DNA of 64,000 bases from the NCBI GenBank assembly GCA_032718475.1, contig JAUCBJ010002429.1, positions 62,001 to 126,000 of the forward strand, given 5' to 3'. The stretch is from Nemertoderma westbladi (Eukaryota > Xenacoelomorpha > Nemertodermatida > Nemertodermatidae). This document shows, one piece after another, positions 30,483-43,200 of the stretch. A model generated the notes under the pieces. The model was not told the DNA's origin, did no database searches, and saw only the letters and a list, made by a program, of their open reading frames with translations. Every line of letters starts with the position of its first letter. Positions within the stretch are counted from its first letter, which is position 1. A program made the position numbers and the translations under genes.

Positions 30483-33400
30483 ATGTCTGATACTAAGCAG
30501 AACCTGTCAGACAGTTTATTAGATGCAACTATTTGCGACTCAGATAAGGGTGTAGAACCGTCTACACCTAAGTTCAGTTCACCTCCCACTGTGAGGAAGG
30601 TCATCCCTCCAGTAGTAATAACAGAACCTAGGCTGGTCCAACACCATAGGTCTATCATAGGCACTCGAGCCCAGGTCAAGCGGGACCAAGAAGCAGCGGA
30701 ACAGCAACAACCCGCGAGCCAAGAACTTATTTCTCAGCGGCCCAACAGCTCCAGTAGTGAGGATACTGTAGAGCTGACACCCGAGCGCGGAGCAAAGATG
30801 ACGGATGCGGTTTATTCGGATCCCCTTCTCATCCTTCCTGCAGCCGTACTCACTAGGATATTGATCGCGGTGGAAGAACACCAGATCGATTGGGCGAGAA
30901 GTAAGCGATCGACTAAAGATAGTTATGCGGGATACACAAAGGAAGAACTGAAATCTATTGTCGAGTCGCAATGGAACTTCCCCGGACCCGGACTCCCGTT
31001 TGATTTATCAGAAGCTGCCTGGGAAGACATACACCGGATGGGAGTAGCCAAGGAAACCATCGATCCAGCTGTGTGGAAGAGGTCCGCAGCCGGATACGCA
31101 CAGGGATTCTTCAGCTCTATGGAGCGAGTAAAAGAACAACTGTTTCAACAACCTCAAGGACCTCAAGAGCAGGGACAACTGCTTTATCAAGTTAGAGAAA
31201 GAATTCTGCGAATTAGGCTAATCTTATCGGCCTTTGAGGAGGCTTCTAAAAGAAGACAAGACACGTCGTTGCAAGTTGCCGTAAAGACTTGGTTTCAACG
31301 GGTGAGTCTCCAAGTTCAAGGAACGGCTCAGTGGAAAGCTCAGCTGGAGGAGCGCTCAACCCATGGAGAATCAACAGACGCTACTTTTTCCCAAGTGGAA
31401 AGTGAAGCGACGGCAGAGAACCCGCATAAGAGGGATGCCATTGATATCTATCTGTCAGACTATCAACGTTTCTTAGGTGATGAAGAGTTGAGGAGAAGGT
31501 TGGATGGACTTAACCCTAATAGTGAAGGAGCACAGCGTGTGCTTGACGCCATCGACGTGGATAGGTTAGCGGCGAACCAAGCTAAATTCGATGAACGACT
31601 CCGCATCGCTAGAGACCAAGAAGAAAAGGTGAAGAAAAAACGCATAGAAGACAGAAAGAAAGCAGCAGTAGCAGCTGCAGAAGCCGAAAGGAAAGCAGCC
31701 GAAGAGGAAAGTAAAGCAGCCGAAATGGAAAGAAAAGCGGCCGCGGCAGAGGCAGAAGCGAAAAGAAAAGCGGCAGCGGCAGAGGCAGAAGCGAAAAGAA
31801 AAGCAGCCGAAATGGAAAGAAAAGCGACAATGGCAGCGGCAGAAGCAGAGCGGATAGCGGCTGAAGAGATCGCCCAATTAGAATTGGAAAATATTCAGGA
31901 GAATCAAGACTGCATAAATAAACAGTTAACAGCTAGTAATATGCAGATGATGAATCGATCTACTCCCAAAAGACAGGGATATACATCATCTGAGGAAGGC
32001 GATACCACCGATACTGAAGGCAAAGGAAATAGATCTCACCTAAGCAGACGTAAAAGAACATCCCACCGTCAGAAATTGCCTGATTTGCCTCCAGCTGTTA
32101 GAAGGCAACTAAATAACACCAACTTAGGTAGTACAGAACCCACAGACCAAATAATTACAATAGAGAGACTCCCTACTATAGTAGATGAGCCTGAAATAAT
32201 TAGGCCTGTTCCCGAAGCCACCCTTTCGGTGGTAGAGACACCTGTACTCCCTGAACCTACCTCTAAATTCCCTTTGCACAGTACCAAGCTACCTGTGCCC
32301 AGCAGAACAGCCCATGAGACAGTTCATGCCCTGGACTCCGAGCGAAATATTCATGATTTGTCGCCCGTTGTCCCTCGTCCGCCCGCTACAACGTTGGCGA
32401 ATCCCGCTTCGGCGGTCGAATGGGTGGATGAGAGACGACGGGGGATGGATCTCCTGCTCGGACAGATGCAGGAGACCGTTCAGCAATTCAAGGGCACAGT
32501 AAGGGAAAGTAGGCTAGAGTTGCAAGAAGTGCAGCAAAGTATCGCGCTAGAACGCGATAAATTAGTAAATACACAAAAGGGTATACCACCACCCCCTGTA
32601 ACAATGTGTCAACCTGTTAGGTCTGAAGTATCTCATGCGCAAGGTGTGGAGCCTACACGCATCTATACTGCTAGCGAAGTAGAAACTCCTATAGTGAACC
32701 CTATTAAGGGTAATTATAGACCTGTTGATAATGATATTCCCTATAGACCGGATCATAATCCGAGAAATTTATATACCGATAACTCGATATTAAATAACAC
32801 GATGGCCCAAGAAAGTTTTACGCGTCAAATGGCTAGAACCGAAGCCCGGCAAGCGGTAAAGGTGGGAGAGATCGTCAAGTTCAATGGAGATGAGATGAAA
32901 TGGTTACCTTTTAATGAATATTACAAAGATAACATACAGAACTCTGTGCTATCTAATGGAGAGAAACTTAGATTCCTCATCGAGTGCTTGGAAGGATCTC
33001 CCAAGTTAATGGCGTTAAAGTTTATTGGACATCCAGACGGATTAAGACAAGTTTGGGATACACTAAACATCAGGTATGGTAATAGGAATAACATAGCTGG
33101 GTATTTGTATGCAAAGTTGGTAGCGCCCCGAAAGTTTATTAGCAGCGGAATTATAGAGTTTTCCGATGAGATTCAGGAGATCTGCAGACAATTAGATTGG
33201 CTAGGTAAGTCTCATGAGTATCAGAATGCTATGGTTATTAGAGCAGTGGCTTCTACTTTACCGAAGGGTGGAGTAGGTACACGCTGGGATAAGAAAGTGT
33301 TATATATGATGGAACAACAACGACGAGACCCTACCATGGCTGATCTCATGTCATTCCTAGATGGAGAAGTGAAATTACAGCTCCTAAAATTGTCCAGAGA

Positions 33401-36400
33401 GAAGACACCGGAAAACAAGGTAAGTGAAAAACCCGTCTCTAGGAGAAAGGTAACACCAGTGTGTTATACAGACGACGGCGAAAGCCAGACTTCTCAAGGA
33501 GAAGATAGCGGGAAAGACACTGACAGATCTTATTATGTCAATAAAATGCCTAAAGATCAGGTAAGTAAATTCAAGTCTCGAACCAATGACAGGAGAGAAC
33601 AGGTAAGAAAAACTCCTCCTACGTCTCCCAAGAGAATTCAGGTGAGAAAGCCCGAAGAAAAAACAAGTGTGCACAATGTTACGCAAAATAAGGTAAGTAA
33701 CATCAAACCGAAATGTGCGCTATGTGATGGGACCCATCGCTTGAATATGTGTGATGAATTCCTAAAGAAATCATTAACTGAGAGACGTGAAGTCATGTGG
33801 GATAAGCGGTTGTGTTATAATTGCCTCAGACAAGGACACCAACGGCGAACCTGTTACTCTGACACAAGATGTGCCAAGTGCGGTGCGAAACATCATATCT
33901 TGTTGCACACTGAATTCGAGCGAAATAGTCCGAGTCAGGTAAGTGATTCCGAATTACATGTCCAATTCAGTGATGTGAACGACACTGATCAATCTGAGAT
34001 GGAAGGATTCTATACGGACGAGTTCTCCGACGAAAACGAATCCTGTTACACAATAAATACCACAGTGTATCGAGCACTCACGTATGAAAAGGATACGGAC
34101 AGCGACCTTACCCTAACTACTTCTGATCAACAACCATTTTGGAAAGCGCCAACTTCCAATGTAGGGATTAGAGAATTTCCTGTGGTACAGGTAAGGGTCC
34201 ACGGACCAAAAAGGAGTTATGTAGTGAACGCCCTCCTTGACTCCGGTAGTACAGGAACATTCATCGACAAAGAGCTAGCCGAGGACATATTCGCTGGACA
34301 ACCCAAGTTCCGAACTAAGCTAAACATGTCAGGAATTATGCAGGTTTGGAAATCTACAGTAACAGCGGATTATTATGTAGGTGCGTTGTCCACCCCCCAG
34401 GACGAACTAGGAGAACATAGCATAAGGTCAGTGAAAATGGTGGCTATAAAGAACTTCGCTACTACTCAAGCAGACCTTTATAATTGGGACGAGGATGAGA
34501 GCATCCAACATCTTAAGATACCTCGATTCCAGACTGATTATCCTGGAGTGCAAATACTCATCGGCCAAAACGCGCATGAGGCGCTCGAAACATTGGAGAA
34601 ACGGCCTGCTCAACCGCAGCCACTACAAACCTATGCGGTAAGAACTAGAGTAGGTTGGTACTTTACTGGCCCTTCCCGTAGAACTCTCATGGAAAGATTA
34701 CCGAAAGATCAGGTATATCAAGTGCGAGAATGGGAAGTTGAGAACAGTGAGTTCGACGATCCAACTGAGGGAACTCCATACTCCTCAGACAACGACGATA
34801 TATATCAACTTTTCGATGAGGAGAATGCCATCGATCTCCTTAAGGAAAGCGAGACTTGGCAAAATCAAGTGAACTTATGTCAACTCCTTCTCCCATCCGA
34901 GCGAGACGACTATAACGACGAGCTTAATGACGTCATTGAACGTTATAATGCCAAGACTCGGGATGAACACGCCGTAAGATTCTTTACTCAAGAGGTTGTA
35001 GAGCCCAACTCCTACGATAAGGCCCTATCGGTGGAGGAAGAAAGAGCCAAGCAGATCCAAGCGACAACTACTCGTTTTCTTAAAGATCAAGGTAGGTATG
35101 AGATCGGACTTCCTTTCCGAAAGCGAGAACCAAAGTTCATTAACAACAGACCTTTGGCGGAGAAAAGAATTGCGCAACTACATCGACGCCTTACGGCAAA
35201 TTCTTCAGCTAAAGAAATGTATCAAACGCAGTTGAAGAAGTTTATTAGCAAGGGATATGCGGAGCTAGTACCGGAAGAAACACCTATAACTGAGAGAACG
35301 TATTATTTAACTCACCATTACGTTCCCAAACCCGGTAAACCCCATGAAGTACGAGTGGTGTTTGACGGTTCCGCCCTTTATATGGGCCAATCTCTTAATT
35401 CTGAATTGTTACCCGGACCCAACTTACTCCAATCCTTGTTGGGAATACTATTAAGATTAAGACAATATTCCATTGCTTTCGCCTCAGATATAGAAGGCAT
35501 GTTCTTACAAGTCAAAGCGCTGGATAGGGATCGAGATAGTCTACGATTTTTGTGGTGGCCCGAAGGAGACCTCAATAAGAAACCGGTGGAGTACTGGATG
35601 ACCATCCAAGCTTTTGGGATAATCTCGAGCCCTTCAAACGCCTGTTCCGTGGTGCGCACTACTGCGGATGACAACAGAGACGCCTTCTCTAAAGAGGTGA
35701 TCGACAATATCAAACGAGACATCTACATGGACGATAATCTGAAGTCCCTTCCATCAGTCGAAGAAGCCATTGAGGTCGCTAAAGGAACGGTAGAATGCTT
35801 AAAGAAAGGTGGATTTCGATTAACTAAATTCACTAGCAACTCCCGTGAGTTTCTTGAGTCGATCCCGGTAGAAGATCGAGGAACAAAAGACCTAGATCTA
35901 ATAAAGGATGATCTCCCAGAAACTAAGACCCTTGGTTTGAAATGGGACACAGAAAGAGATATCCTGTTTTTCCAATTAAAACAGCGAGATAATCCAGTTC
36001 GGACTAAACGGATTTGTTTAAGTATCCTGAGCACTTATTTCGATCCATTGGGATTTATTAGCCCAGTTATATTGATTGCTCGGAGTTTAGTACAACAAAT
36101 GTGGCTTGAAAACCACTCATGGGACGATCCACTTAAGGGAGAGTTATTAAAGAAGTGGATGAAATGGGAAGATTCTCTACCAGCCATCGAAAACTTCATA
36201 ATTTCCCGTTCATATTTTGGTCATGTTCTCCCTACGTATTCATATCAACTCCATGTGTTTGGAGACGCCAGCGATATGGGAATAGGTATAGTAGCCTACC
36301 TAAGGGTGGAAACTCCGGACGGAATCAAGGTCGCCTTGGTTACCTCTAAGGCGTTGATAAACAACAAGTTGAAAGTTCCTCGAGCGGAGTTAAAAGCGGC

Positions 36401-38609
36401 TCTATACGCTACAGCCATCGGCCGGAATGTAACAGAACAGATCGACTATCCCCTGGAGAAAACTGTCTATTGGACCGACGCTTTACTCGTGTTGGAGTAT
36501 ATAACCAATGAAGTCTGTCAGTTCAGCGTCTTCGTTACCAACAGAGTAGCTATTATACTCAGTCGCACGACGATGGATCAATGGAGACATTGCCCCGGAA
36601 CGATTAATCCAGCAGACATCGCTTCCAGGGGAGCAACTCCACAAGAACTGGTAGATACTCCAGACTGGTTAGGTGGACCCGACTTCCTCTACCAAGAAGA
36701 AGAAGAATGGCCTCCTCATCTTACTACAGCAGAAATTAGACAGGCCAAGGGAGCGGAGAAAGTCAAACCTAAAACTCAGGCGAGTAAATCGTAGTTATTC
36801 AAACCCACAGTAGATCTGTCTGTACTACATACTTCCGGAGACGACGCTTTGGATCAGAAACCCACAGCCACAAATAAACCCATTGTGGAAATCCGTGATA
36901 AAGATTGGAAATCTGGCATACCAGACGTCTCGCAAGGACTCTCACCTCTTCTGCAGAGAGCGATGCATCACTACAGTTCCTGGAATCGGCTTTGTAAGGC
37001 CGTTACATATTTAAAGAGATGTTTTCACCATCACTACTCTGGGATGAAAACAAAGGGTGATACCGCTCCAATCACATCAGTGCAGGTCCATGTTATTAAA
37101 GACCTTCCCAAATATAAGGTACCCGACAAGTTTCTGAAGGAGAAGATCAGTTATCAGGAGCATGAAGAAACCAACAAACAGATGCTGAGACTCTTACAAT
37201 GCTATGAAGATTCCGATAAGTATTTCCTGTTGTTGAGAAATCCACAGATGCGCTTAAGGGATCGCTTCTCTAGCACAATGATAGATGGGTTGATACGTGT
37301 TGGAGGAAGATTAACGAACGCCCCAGTATCCTTTGACACTAAGTTCCCCATACTCATTAGAAATCTTGAAATACAAGTCAAGATGATTGTAGATGTTCAC
37401 AGCAAACTTTATCATGCTGGTAGAGAACGAGTTCTTAGCGAAATTCGAACTCGCTATTATTTTTATAAACCCCGTAGAGCTCTGAACCAAGTTCTTAGGA
37501 ACTGTATACCCTGTAGGAAATCATTCAGTAGGCCTTTAACACAGAGAGAGGCATAATTACCTAGGGAACGAGTAAGCTTTTATGAACCACCCTTTACTAA
37601 TACCGGTGTGGATTTATTTGGCCCTATTGAAGTATATCGTGCTAGGACTATAGTCAAGAGATGGTGTGTAATCTTTGTTTGTATGACTTGTAGAGCCATC
37701 CATCTCGATATGGTGAACGATTTATCTACCAACAGCTTTCTATTAAGCTTATGACGACAGATCGCTCGCTTTGGCACTAGTAACACGATGAGATCTGATA
37801 AGGGAACAAACTTCATTGGTGCCAACAATGAAATCAAAGCTTACGTCAAAGATTGGAACCAAAGACAGGTGGACGACCAACTACGAGTAACAGCGTCTAG
37901 TTGGACCTTCAACGCCGCCGACACCCCTTGGTGGGGAGGAAGTTGGGAGAGATTAATAAGAAGTGTGAAGACAGCATTTCATTTTATAGTGCCTTGCCGC
38001 GCTTATCTCACCGACGAACTTTTGCGGACGTTGATGGAAGAAATCGCCGCCTATCTCAACGAGAGACCGCTTATGCCAGTCTCATCGAGTCCCGATTCCC
38101 TGGAAGCGCTAACACCCGCGCACTTCCTACTGAAGAAACCTGTAGCCATGCTCCCACAATCGGAAATCACAGACGGAGACGAATACTGCCGACAAACTTG
38201 GCAACTCATGCAGTTGTTATCCCGTCGTTTCGCTGACCATTTCGAAAAACATTATCTGCCCACGCTACAACTTCGAACTAAGTGGTTTGCGCAGCAAGAA
38301 AACGTCAGCGCTGGAGACATGGTTCTTATTGTGGATGTGGATCTTCCACGTAAGCGGTGGCAGACAGGTCGTATAATCGAGACGCACATCTCGGATGACG
38401 GTTTGGTGCGATCGGTAGAACTCGTCGTCATGCGACGTAACTTCAAGAAACCGGGAATTGTCTTCGAGACGCAGCAGCTCAATCGCCCAGTCGGTCGTTT
38501 ATGTTTACTGGAAAGAGACAGAGAACTCTCCGGAAACTATGGGAGACAAGATACTCTTCCCACGACCATCTCCCTAATCCAACAAATATCTAGGGACTCC
38601 CCAACTTAA
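30483..38609 (+). pseudogene. gag-pol: Outer BEL/Pao gag-pol, 2708 codons with three in-frame stops
   Basis: One frame runs from ATG 30483 to TAA 38609 with stops at 36792-36794 (TAG), 37554-37556 (TAA) and 37752-37754 (TGA) and no frameshift. The N-terminal ~780 residues are a long extension with an alanine/lysine/glutamate coiled coil (nt 31620-31900). A DUF1759-like capsid region (nt 32830-33400) and zinc knuckles (CNYCLRQGHQRRTC-type pattern, nt 33700-33910) follow. Next come the protease (LLDSGSTGTF, nt about 34235), RT (ASDIEGMF and IYMDD, nt about 35725) and RNase H (FGDASD, nt about 36260). The integrase has an HHCC region before the second stop, catalytic GVDLFGP, RSDKGTNF and SWERLIRS, and a DUF5641-like tail. 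The first stop falls just after RNase H, so this copy could make enzymes up to RNase H but no integrase. Confidence 0.93.
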
Positions 38610-39136
38610 CAACGGCTGGAGTGGGTGTGTGACCATATTATTTATATTTGTATTTGTTTTATTTTTATATTTATGTATGTATTATTATGTAATTTTATTT
38701 TAATCGTTTTATTTAATTTTATTTAGTAACATGTTATTTTAGCGAGTATTTAGTAGATTAGTGCAATATATATTCGCGTTTATTATTTAATTATGTATAT
38801 ATTATATATTTAGTGCGACGGCGAGAAATAATTCTTTTTCTCCTTCCTTACTGTCCGTATTATATTATAAATACGTGGCTACAGTAAGAGGAAATGTCCG
38901 TACTTATTAAAGTACAATAAAGCCACTACTATATTCAAGTATTATTGGTAGGCAGAGTATTAGGAATGCAAAGTTCAGATCCTCGTGTCTCGGCTAAACC
39001 AAGCTCTGGGTAGACCTTGGAAACGACTTGCCTCTTCACACTGACATTGCTTCGTGCGATATTGCTCTCATACCGTATATTAAATAATACATATAGTAGC
39101 GTGATGTCCCTTTAACAGTAGCGTATAACGCAAAAT

Positions 39137-39462
39137 AAATCTGTTAAACCCTTTGACCATATGTAATTCTAGTCGATTAAGATATCGCGGCACCCACCGA
39201 TATACTTGAAAGACAAATTTCTAGAATCAATGGTTAACGTCCCCAGACAAGTTCTGGAATAAACTGGTGCCCATCCTAAATATTAATTATTAATATTTAC
39301 AAAATCTGTCAAATATCAGATCCTTTAAAATTCTAGTCGATTAAGATATCGTAGCACTTACCGATACTCTTAAAAGGACAAAATTCCTAGAATCAAGGAT
39401 CCCAGTCCCCAGACACGTTCTGGAATAAAATTGTGTCTATTTTAATATTAAATAATAAAATT
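39137..39462 (+). repeat. Two ~163-bp direct repeats in the outer spacer
   Basis: Both copies contain ATTCTAGTCGATTAAGATAT, then a CACCGATA or TACCGATA word, a TAGAATCAA word, and CCCCAGACA followed by GTTCTGGAATAAA. They differ by small changes. Function unknown. Confidence 0.8.
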
Positions 39463-39748
39463 TACGGGAATAAATTTAAATTCATATATTTCAATGAATT
39501 TAATAAATTGTCATTTTATACAATTTATAACATTCCCAAAATTCCATTAATTAATAGATCATGGGAGCGGAGATTCACTCTATTAAGTGTATTTGTGTGC
39601 GAGAATCTCCAATGTATAGTCAATAGCCAATAAAATTCATAGAATCATGTATAAAGGGGATATTGACCATTAAAGAATTACTATTAAATAGCATCCCAGA
39701 TCTGTATGCATGAGAATTACCCTAATTCTACCGCTAGCTTTCCATAAT

Positions 39749-39762
39749 GTCACCATGGCAAC
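39749..39762. promoter_or_regulatory. RFX/X-box-like palindrome in the spacer
   Basis: GTCACCATGGCAAC fits the two-half-site RFX consensus. It lies about 100 bases after a TATAAAG word and 490 bases before the ORF3 start. It is a candidate promoter element only. Confidence 0.3.
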
Positions 39763-40252
39763 AACCACGCTAGAATTAGAAGTGAGTTAAAAGAACAATA
39801 GAAAGCATGCCCCATTGAATAGCATAGGGAATAAATAGCGCACTGCTAGTATCCAAGGATACATAATAAATACAGTGACATTCTGGAAGGTACTGACTAA
39901 CGGACAAATGGCCCGAATGTGTGCAGTTTGTTGCAGTTGTGTTGAATTTGTGTGTTTGTAGGTGAATGTTACTACTAAGGTGTGTTTACAGTAGCGAGTC
40001 GCAATTGTGAAAGTAACCCTAACTCTCCAAGAAGAACCTGCAGTACATCTAAGCCTTTGGGACGGACAGTTAAGTGACTTGTGCCGGTTATCGTTGTCGT
40101 TGTGTAGCTACATCGTTGGCGAAAGCACAGCGACGACGGTACATCGGCGCTGAGGATCTTACACTGTCCGGGGGCAAAAGAGGGGTAGGCAGCGACGCCC
40201 GCTAGCCTAATATATATAGACTCATTATAATATTGATAAACTCATAGCAGAT

Positions 40253-43200
40253 ATGACTGAGTTGATAGAAGATGATCTTGGCATCAGGGAGCGATATACT
40301 CTACCTTTACAAGCGTTTGTCGATAGCTTGATACGCGGCGACGCTGGTCCAACTACTACGGAGGATGATGGTCGTTATATCGAACCGCCAATGTCCCCGG
40401 AGCAACTTACGCGTGAATTGGACTATAGAAAGTTCACCGCTCGCTATACGCATCGTAATGGTACGTATATGGACTTCTTAACTACCGGCCACCCTATCGA
40501 TTTACACGATACGGACGATGTGGATACCGAAAGGGAAATGGTTTTATTTAAATATCATACCCAACGGAATCGGAACGATAAGCCAAGAATAGAACACGAG
40601 AACTCTATTCGAAACCGACTCGAAAGAGAAGACGTTGAAGAACCGGATAAACGCAACGACTTCAACGATTATCTGGAATTCTTGAGAGAAACATACCTCA
40701 ATATTGCCAGTCAACAAAATCTCGAAACTCGATATCCTCAAGGTATACATCATGATCCTATGATAGAACTCAAACGACTCTATTTCACTATGATGTATCT
40801 TACCGCCGATCGACCGCTACCTGTTGTCCCAGATAGCTTCGAACAGATGGAGGAATATTGTAAAACTGGAGAACGATCACCCGCGTTTCCTCTGCAGGAC
40901 ATGCGTCTTTGGTATTACTGTGACGAATGCCCTAGACCCAATCAGCAAACGGAAAGACATAAACATCCGCGGAGACGTTGCGCTAAACACAGTTTTACAC
41001 GATATACTTACGGGAGTTTCGAGCGAAACCTGTTCGACGTGTCCCCTGCGGTCGCTCGACTCAAGCGATCCTTGAACAAACCGATGATCAGAGTTCCGGA
41101 ATACTCGGTCAGACCTCCGCATTCCTTAGTCAGACCTCAAACTCTTGACCCTAATAGTATCACGGATCCTCCCGAACTGTACTCACTGTTCAAAGATCTA
41201 GTGTTACCCGAACAGTTGATCGGTGGCACTCCAGTAGTAGGCTCACGGGACATTCGCCAACCCTACCTAGCTGGATTGGGACGTGGTCATCTAATATCGC
41301 CGTTTAACCCATACAACCGTCCCGGCTTCACCTCTATCCAACCCGTTACGGAAGTCGAAGAGAGCGTCGTACGAAACGCATTAGACGCTATTCGGCAGAA
41401 AATCGGAAAGGGAACGTACGATTGTTTGGAGAAGCGTAAATTGCAGCAACAAGTCCAAGCGGTGAAGGAATTAGCTTTACCCCAGTTCGATAGAGAAATA
41501 CAAAATCTCGAGGAGGACATCGAACGTGGACGAACCTACTCTTTACAAGAGTTTCTAGATGAGCGTCTACAACAACAAGCGGAGGAGAATCAGCTCGAGG
41601 AGAGACATATAGAACTGGATGAGAGAGAAGAAGCGGCTTTAGCTCAACCCGAAGCGCAAATCCTTATGACGGATCTCTACTCTAAAACCATTCTTCATCC
41701 CTCGATGGTTCCCCATTTCGGAGACAAACTTTTTGCGACGGCACAACCCCAACCGGTTGATATCAACCTAAGATCTCGCGATCTTATCGCCGACGCTCCT
41801 CTGTTGCAGCGTCCGCCCATCGAATCCGCTCGTGTCGATGGTATACTCGTTGAACCTCCGGACAATAGAGCAGATCTTGTCCGTCGCATGGTACACGATG
41901 TAAACATACGCGCTAGACCTTTACCGGACTCGTTTTATGGGATCAAAGATCACCCTTATTACGTCAATCTAAAACAATATTACATGGTAAAACCGGAAGA
42001 TCCTACACATAGTCTGAAGTTTCTACCGTTAATAAATCCTCTCGATCTTGTCGAACTCGAACAACTGCAGAAACATCTGGATCAGTTAGTTAAAGTAAAC
42101 TCGTTTCGAAAACCATATAATGTTTCCAGAATAGAGAAAGAAACAATACCTCCGTATAATCTTGATGGATTCATCAAAACTCGTTTAGTGCACTGGAATC
42201 TTGATGTGTTATTCGAGGAGGAAAGAATACAACGATATGGAGATGTGGAAACATATACCACACAATATTTAAAGTATAAAGACCTGCCTAATGCTAGCGA
42301 ATGCGCTACCTTGTGGCATCCTGTGGGAATGACACTAGAAAACGCCACAAAAGAGTGGAACGAAACTCTTAACGTTATCGAGATGTATGGAGTTGTCACT
42401 TACGATAACGAAGGTAGCGTTCCGGTTGGAGAACTTGGAACTACGCGGATGATACACATACGAGGACTCGCTGGTTCTACCCACGTATTTACTCGAGCGT
42501 GTTCCGACGTTATTGATTATTCTTTTGAAACTCTTACTGAGACACAAAAGAAACTCCGACATGGACAATTTGAACTCGCGCAGCGTTACGTCACCGACAC
42601 CGAGCGCAAGCCGGCCATGGGTATCGATGGATCGATCTTACCCCAACCCGTGCTCGAGATGCTGTTTAACGAAGGAATCCTTAAAATCGGCTCAGCTGTT
42701 TATGGAGACCTACAGAACGACTTTCGGAATATGGAGAACATTCCATACCCCTTCGTTGATACTCAGCTGATTGCTCCTTGGGCAGAAGGCCAAGGTTTCT
42801 TCCGCACTATGTATGCCAATACACCCAGCGGAATTACTAAAGTACAACGAACCTCCATCGGACATCTTGCCTTTCAAGAATACGGATGGAATTTCAAGGT
42901 TGGAAATCCTATAAATTACCAACAAGTATACGGAGATCATTATTCTCGTTTATACTTTGATGGACCATTGACCGCACCTGGCGCCGTGTATAGCTTTATG
43001 AGTGTTCCACTTCGTCCCTCCTTAGCTATATACACGATCTTTGAAAACGCAGCACTTGCCGGTTGGCTAGCCGATGTGTGCAGTCGTACCATACGCGCCC
43101 ATCCCTTAATACTCGGAACCAAACTCGCCAAGTTAGATGAACACAATAAATTCATCCGCTTTGAATGTTTCAGGCGCTTTCTGACTCCGTTCCGTAACGT

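Larger units (their letters stand above)
38610..40252 (+). other. Non-coding spacer between gag-pol and ORF3 of the outer element
   Basis: 1.64 kb without a credible gene. It holds AATAAA near 38925, two ~163-bp direct repeats (39137-39462), a TATAAAG word at 39650-39656, an RFX-like box at 39749-39762 and a CAG/GTAG-rich stretch near 39950. A gap of the same size precedes ORF3 in the inner element. It may contain a second promoter or a splice acceptor for ORF3, but neither is demonstrated. Confidence 0.5.

Noticed and set aside
36849-37556. A separate gene between RNase H and integrase
   Set aside because: It is the same frame as gag-pol, separated only by nonsense codons, and encodes the expected inter-domain and integrase zinc region.
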